From assembly GCA_043736395.1 (NCBI GenBank), contig JAYTCQ010000069.1, positions 1 to 20,101 on the forward strand: a DNA stretch of 20,101 nt. Direction: 5' to 3'. This stretch comes from JAFDVL01 sp043736395. Lineage in GTDB: Bacteria > Acidobacteriota > Blastocatellia > RBC074. The position numbers and the translations under genes were made by a program. Under the pieces are notes generated by a model. That model was given only the letters and a program-made list of their open reading frames with translations. It had not been told where the DNA came from and made no database searches. Shown piece by piece: positions 16,006 to 20,101 of this stretch. Each line of letters begins with the position of its first letter. Position 1 is the first letter of the stretch.

Positions 16006-16620
16006 CTATCTTTGAGAATTTAGAATTTCAAGGAATGCTTTGACCACGCGCGGATCTAATTCGATGCCGGCACTATCTGCAATGATTTGACGGGCAGTGG
16101 CTTCATCGTATTTTTCGCGGTACGGGCGATCTGCCACTAAGGCGCAATAAGTGTCAACAACACGGAGAATACGCGCTCCAATCGGAATGGATTCGCCTTC
16201 TAAACTGTCAGGATAACCGCGGCCATTCCACCATTCATGATGCCAACGAATCAGAAGCTGGGATTGCCGTAATAATTCACGTTGCGCGGCGGCCTGTTCA
16301 CCTAAGATCGGATGACGCCATAAATCCAGTCGCTCATCCCACGTTAATTCACCTTTGCGGGAAAGGTAATCACGTTTCATGACGCGTTCACCGAGGTCGT
16401 GTGCCAGAGCCGCTTGCCGGAGGGCAGTCAGGTCTGCATCACGTAAACCCAGATGATGGCCTAAGGCTTCAGCCATTCTTGCGAGCATCACTCCGTGCGG
16501 AATGGTATAGGCTTCAACTTGATCAATTTCTGAGGCGAGTTCGGTGAGTTGCGCTTCGATCACCTGGCGGGCAACTTGTTCGGCGCTGACTTCAGCGGTA
16601 ACGATACGCTGACTCTGCAT
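16006..16620 (-). CDS. HD-GYP-like metal-dependent phosphohydrolase domain protein
   Basis: A 204-residue soluble protein that is essentially one HD-GYP-type domain. Motifs by position from the chosen start: His 42 (IPHGVML), AHDLGE with His 74-Asp 75, the RHPILGEQAA segment (His 103), HHEWWNGRGYP at 127-137, and ARILRVVDTYCALVADRPYR (Asp 156). HD-GYP enzymes degrade cyclic di-GMP. Here the usual HDxGK lysine is replaced by Glu 78 and the FDAM segment by YCAL, so activity cannot be assumed. The frame extends to a TTG at 16647, but the Shine-Dalgarno aaggaga lies inside that extension and suits the ATG at 16620. It follows the DUF4388/J-domain gene by 43 bases and is probably cotranscribed with it. 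Confidence 0.82.
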   Translation of the reverse strand: MQSQRIVTAEVSAEQVARQVIEAQLTELASEIDQVEAYTIPHGVMLARMAEALGHHLGLRDADLTALRQAALAHDLGERVMKRDYLSRKGELTWDERLDLWRHPILGEQAAAQRELLRQSQLLIRWHHEWWNGRGYPDSLEGESIPIGARILRVVDTYCALVADRPYREKYDEATARQIIADSAGIELDPRVVKAFLEILNSQR

Positions 16621-16663
16621 TAGTAGATTTTCTCCTTCATCCGTCAATTAACTTTCCACACCT

Positions 16664-18406
16664 TTATAACAAATTTGCAGCCCGGCTGAAAATCCTTGAC
16701 CAAAAACCTTGTCTTTTCGGAGTTGCGCGTCTCGCAAAATTGGTGCTATGGACAGTTTTCATGGAGTCTTTTCTGAGGCTGACAACTTCTTCCAAAGCCA
16801 TCATGGCAGCACGATCTTGTGGATCAATCTTCAGCGCCATCGTAAATTGCTGTTCCGCGCGAACCAATTTTCCCATCCCGCGATAATAGCTGCCTAGTTG
16901 CAAATGGTAAAACAAGTTGTTTGGCTCAAGTTCAGTGGCACGTAGAAAATGTTGTTCTGCCTGATCGCGACGAAAAGGATTCTTTTCGAGTAATAAAGCT
17001 AATTCACCGTGATAACGAGCGCTATCGGGAGCCAAAGTCACTGCATCCGTTAAAGCGCTCACCGCCGCATCATACTCACCCTTAATTTGGTGAGCTAATG
17101 ACTGCCGGTGCCGGGCATCAGCGAGATGTGCCTGGCGATTCTGATTTTCTCCATTAAAACCTTGTTCGGTTGGAATTTTTTCAATTGAAGTTTTGACGCG
17201 CGCAGAAAAAACGGGGCGTTGACGATTCGAAGGTTGATAACGTTTCGTGTTATTCGAAATAATTTCATTCAACAACGCGTGCTCAATTGCCGTCTCATAA
17301 GAAGCGCGAATTGCCATCAGCAAATCACTCAATGTATTCAAAGTGACGACGTCAGCGAACTGATGATAGCGATCTGGATGATAATTGTTCACTAAAATCC
17401 GATAGGAATGCTTGACGTCGGTAGTTGTCGCTCCGGATTTTAATCCTAATACAGCGTAATCATCTTCAGCAGAAGCCAGCGTCTGCCGCATTTGTTTGAT
17501 GTCGCGTTTGACTTCAGCAAGCTTGCGACGAAGAGCAGTTTCAGGGTCTTCTCGCAATGGAAAAGCCAGTGCCATTGACGCGTCTTGATGTGTGGTTTCC
17601 GGTTCAGTTGTCTTGCCAAATCCAGCCGCCATCATCGCAGCTTTCGTTGTGGTATGAATTAATAAGGGATTTTCCGCCGGGGACAAAGCGGTTGTGAAAT
17701 CAATTAAACCGATGCAATGTAATCCATAAAGTTGTTGATTGATTTCCCGTGAGCTTTCATCCAGTTTTCCACTTTCAACCAGAATCGAAAGGTTGCGGGG
17801 CTGATTCAAACAGCTCAAAACAAATTCAGTAAAGGCCTGAAATTTTATTTCGGTCAGCGGTGGATGCTCAGTTGAAATCCAAGTTCGAGAATCCGCCACC
17901 AAAGTTTCAAACGAATCCGGCAGCTGAGCCTGCAAGACACCCTCCAGAATCATTTCTTTCGTTGTGATCCCAAGGTTGCCACCCGCCACGGCTTCGGACT
18001 CGACAAAACGATATTCACCGCTTGTCCATTCACATAATGAATTAAAGATTGATTTGACGTGTTCAATTCTTAGGTGATTAAGCTCCGCCGCTGAAACACA
18101 GCCGTGAGCAACCAGCGATTCACTGAAAGAGCGACCGTTCACTACTTCAATTTGAATCTGTCGCGATTGCTCTGGAGTGACACGCCCACCACGAACCAGA
18201 ATGGCCAAAGCGGAGTCAATCGCCAGATTGCTGGCGGCGGCATAAACTTCGCCTTTTGATAAATAAACAATTCGCTCAACTGGCTTTTCAAGCCTCACGT
18301 CGGTGAGGCGTAGACTACCAGTTAACCCCAGTTGATGGATAGTACCAACCAAGGCTACAAATGAAGACTCTTCTAGTTTTCCCGTAGTTTTAAATTTCGA
18401 GATCAT
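16664..18406 (-). CDS. DUF4388 (PatA-like) + J-domain + TPR protein
   Basis: A 580-residue cytoplasmic multidomain protein. Residues about 8-160 form a DUF4388/PatA N-terminal-like region (GTIHQLGLTGSLRL, IVYLSKGEVYAAASN, ILVRGGRVTPEQ), found in regulatory proteins of gliding and sporulating bacteria and of Acidobacteria. A charged helix at about 288-314 precedes a DnaJ-type J domain at about 315-375 with the HPD tripeptide (343-345), which would stimulate an Hsp70 partner. After a basic linker, two to three TPR repeats occupy about 425-540 (typical signatures GEYDAAVSALTDAVTLAP and AEQHFLRATELEPNN), followed by a basic C-terminal tail. There is no zinc finger or G/F region, so it is not DnaJ itself. 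It is first in a likely two-gene unit with the HD-GYP-like gene. The role may be to bring DnaK to a signalling or motility complex; that is inference. Confidence 0.87.
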   Translation of the reverse strand: MISKFKTTGKLEESSFVALVGTIHQLGLTGSLRLTDVRLEKPVERIVYLSKGEVYAAASNLAIDSALAILVRGGRVTPEQSRQIQIEVVNGRSFSESLVAHGCVSAAELNHLRIEHVKSIFNSLCEWTSGEYRFVESEAVAGGNLGITTKEMILEGVLQAQLPDSFETLVADSRTWISTEHPPLTEIKFQAFTEFVLSCLNQPRNLSILVESGKLDESSREINQQLYGLHCIGLIDFTTALSPAENPLLIHTTTKAAMMAAGFGKTTEPETTHQDASMALAFPLREDPETALRRKLAEVKRDIKQMRQTLASAEDDYAVLGLKSGATTTDVKHSYRILVNNYHPDRYHQFADVVTLNTLSDLLMAIRASYETAIEHALLNEIISNNTKRYQPSNRQRPVFSARVKTSIEKIPTEQGFNGENQNRQAHLADARHRQSLAHQIKGEYDAAVSALTDAVTLAPDSARYHGELALLLEKNPFRRDQAEQHFLRATELEPNNLFYHLQLGSYYRGMGKLVRAEQQFTMALKIDPQDRAAMMALEEVVSLRKDSMKTVHSTNFARRATPKRQGFWSRIFSRAANLL

Positions 18407-18599
18407 GTCTGCTCTTTACAGTGGGGGCAGAAGCTGTCTTTGGTTAACGCCGGAACATCATTACTTCGTATTAATTTATTTCAACAAGTTATATTTTACA
18501 ACAAATACACATTGGCTGGTAGTAAATTGTTACATTGTTTCCACAGGTCTGTTTAAAGATAAGATGTCAGATGACGTGATGAATTCTGTCTCTTCTCTC

Positions 18600-18628
18600 T
18601 TGATTGCCGTGCCACAATTTCGTACAGT
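18600..18628 (+). promoter_or_regulatory. Candidate promoter of the tRNA-Arg gene
   Basis: TTGATT (18600-18605) and TACAGT (18623-18628) are separated by 17 bases. Each matches the sigma-70 consensus at four of six positions. Transcription would begin close to the 5' end of the tRNA (18640), as is common for single tRNA genes. Confidence 0.4.
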
Positions 18629-18639
18629 ACGTGCGTTGT

Positions 18640-18715
<76 letters not shown>

Positions 18716-18786
18716 TTTCTTTTTCACCACTTAAAATTCCCAGACGTATTTTTGACCGAATTTTTCCAGAACTAAAAAGGAACAGC

Positions 18787-20070
18787 ATGTTGCATCTGAT
18801 CTCCGCCCTTGGATTTTTTGCTTTCGCCGGAATTGCCTGGCTGCTTTCTGCCCACCGCCGCAAAGTCAATTGGCGCACAATTGCCTGGGGAATGGGATTG
18901 CAACTGTTCATCGGACTGTTAATTTTTCGTCTCCCGATTTCGCGCCAGATTTTTCTAAAACTTAACGATGGCGTGATGGCTTTGTTGGAAGTTTCCAAAG
19001 CCGGATCAAATTTCCTGTTCGGCCCGCTTGCCGCAGGCCCTGGAGAGCCGGGATCAGTTGGTTTTATTCTCGCGTTTCAAGCATTGCCCATTGCCGTTTT
19101 CTTTTCTGCTTTGTCAGCCGCGCTTTATCATTTGAATGTGTTGCAATTCATCGTCCGAGCTTTTGCAAAACTTTTTCATCGGACAATGAAAATCAGCGGA
19201 GCCGAAAGTCTATGCGGAGCTGCAAATATTTTTGTTGGAGTTGAATCAGCATTAGTCGTTCGACCATATCTGGCAAAAATGACGCGCTCGGAATTGTTAT
19301 GCGTATTGAGTACGGGAATGGCGACGGCGGCTTCGACTACGCTGGGAATTTATACGTTATTGCTGAGTAAATCCTTCCCAAATATTGCCGGGCATTTGTT
19401 GTCAGCGTCGGTGATTGCGATTCCCGCTTCGGTCGTAATGGCAAAATTATTATTGCCGGAAACGGAAACGCCTGAAACTGCTGGATCAATTCCGGCTGAA
19501 GATCAATCTACGCGTTCGAGCAATTTAATGAGCGCAATAATCGAAGGCGCAAACGACGGATTAAAATTAGCAGTTGGCATTGCGACTCTGCTCGTTGCGA
19601 TTCTGGCGCTTGTTGCTTTGTGTGACAAATTGATTGGATGGCCTAGCCAGATGCTTGGATTATCCGAACCTCTTTCAATCACAAAAATTCTGAGCTGGGT
19701 TTTTTATCCGCTGGTTGCTTTACTTGGAATTGCACGTGCTGATCTCGCCGAAGCCGCGCGTTTATTGGGTGAACGCGTCATCTTAACCGAAGTTGTAGCG
19801 TATCAGGATTTAGCGCAAATGGTAACAAGCGGACAAATCACCGATCCGCGAACAGTAGTGATTTTGAGCTATGCTTTATGCGGTTTTGCGCACGTTGCTT
19901 CGGTAGCAATTTTCGTGGGCGGCACGGCAGCATTAGTTCCTTCGCGTCGTGATGATTTGGCGAGCTTGGGATTTCGAGCTTTGTTAGCAGCGACGTTAGG
20001 GACGTTGATGACCGGATGTGTGGCGGGAATTTTTAGCGATGGACAAGGCGTGTTGTTAGGAATGAAGTAA
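18787..20070 (+). CDS. Concentrative nucleoside transporter (CNT/NupC) family protein with altered binding site
   Basis: A 427-residue inner-membrane cation-coupled permease of the CNT family, normal in length and with about ten hydrophobic segments. Family landmarks: the N-terminal membrane pair, the gate-like QALPIAVFFSALSAALYHL, SGAESLCGAANIFVG, RPYLAKMTRSEL, EGANDGLKLAVGIATLLVA, TEVVAYQDLA and ALCGFAHVASVAIFVGGTAALVPSRRDDLA. The nucleobase-binding GQTE motif known from characterised CNTs is here GVES (151-154), and the ribose-side GFAN is GFAH (His 369), while the Glu of TEVVAY (335) is kept. Substrate may therefore differ from ordinary nucleosides. The start is the ATG at 18787, preceded by aaagga at suitable distance; the frame is open further upstream, but that part runs through the tRNA gene. 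It begins 71 bases after the tRNA, so it could share its transcript. Confidence 0.88.
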   Translation: MLHLISALGFFAFAGIAWLLSAHRRKVNWRTIAWGMGLQLFIGLLIFRLPISRQIFLKLNDGVMALLEVSKAGSNFLFGPLAAGPGEPGSVGFILAFQALPIAVFFSALSAALYHLNVLQFIVRAFAKLFHRTMKISGAESLCGAANIFVGVESALVVRPYLAKMTRSELLCVLSTGMATAASTTLGIYTLLLSKSFPNIAGHLLSASVIAIPASVVMAKLLLPETETPETAGSIPAEDQSTRSSNLMSAIIEGANDGLKLAVGIATLLVAILALVALCDKLIGWPSQMLGLSEPLSITKILSWVFYPLVALLGIARADLAEAARLLGERVILTEVVAYQDLAQMVTSGQITDPRTVVILSYALCGFAHVASVAIFVGGTAALVPSRRDDLASLGFRALLAATLGTLMTGCVAGIFSDGQGVLLGMK

Positions 20071-20101
20071 TAAATGCAGAAGCCCGCACGTGGTAAGGGC
20101 G

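Overview
The window is a bacterial chromosome segment of moderate-to-low GC. It opens with the 3' end of a 23S rRNA gene and its 5S rRNA, then carries mostly minus-strand protein genes. The set of families resembles Acidobacteriota, perhaps Blastocatellia/Pyrinomonadales: a DUF4388 + J-domain + TPR protein, secreted LolA-like and DUF4127 proteins, and a short ClpA/B-type AAA+ ATPase. This placement is an inference from gene content; no rRNA comparison was possible.

Layout. 1-717: 23S tail, spacer, 5S and a strong intrinsic terminator. 718-1152: no gene seen. 1153-2868 (-): membrane GAF-GGDEF diguanylate cyclase. 3073-4484 (+): a promoter, then an O-antigen ligase/polymerase-like membrane protein that seems to start at a non-canonical ATT codon. 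4497-4538: a perfect bidirectional terminator between convergent genes. 4559-5740 (-): single-domain ClpA/B-type AAA+ ATPase. 6022-15921 (-): nine tightly packed genes. 16006-18406 (-): an HD-GYP-like protein and a DUF4388/J-domain/TPR protein. 18640-18715 (+): tRNA-Arg(UCU). 18787-20070 (+): a concentrative-nucleoside-transporter-family permease.

The most interesting part is the nine-gene minus-strand run. In transcription order it holds: a 303-aa protein of unknown function, a secreted DUF4127 protein, a multi-spanning permease, a hydantoinase/oxoprolinase A-like ATPase (joined to the permease by an ATGA overlap), a small nucleotidyltransferase-like protein, a secreted LolA-like protein, an HExxH protein, a BadF-type amino-sugar kinase and NanE (ManNAc-6-P 2-epimerase). 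Gaps run from 9 to 55 bases and several genes overlap. The last two genes imply that an N-acetylated amino sugar is phosphorylated and turned into GlcNAc-6-P. The upstream genes suggest a matching envelope-processing, uptake and ATP-dependent ring-opening or activation route that I cannot match to a described pathway.

A second theme is c-di-GMP-type signalling: a GGDEF protein at one end, and at the other an HD-GYP-like protein with a substituted metal-site lysine next to the DUF4388/J-domain protein. They are far apart and any link is conjecture.
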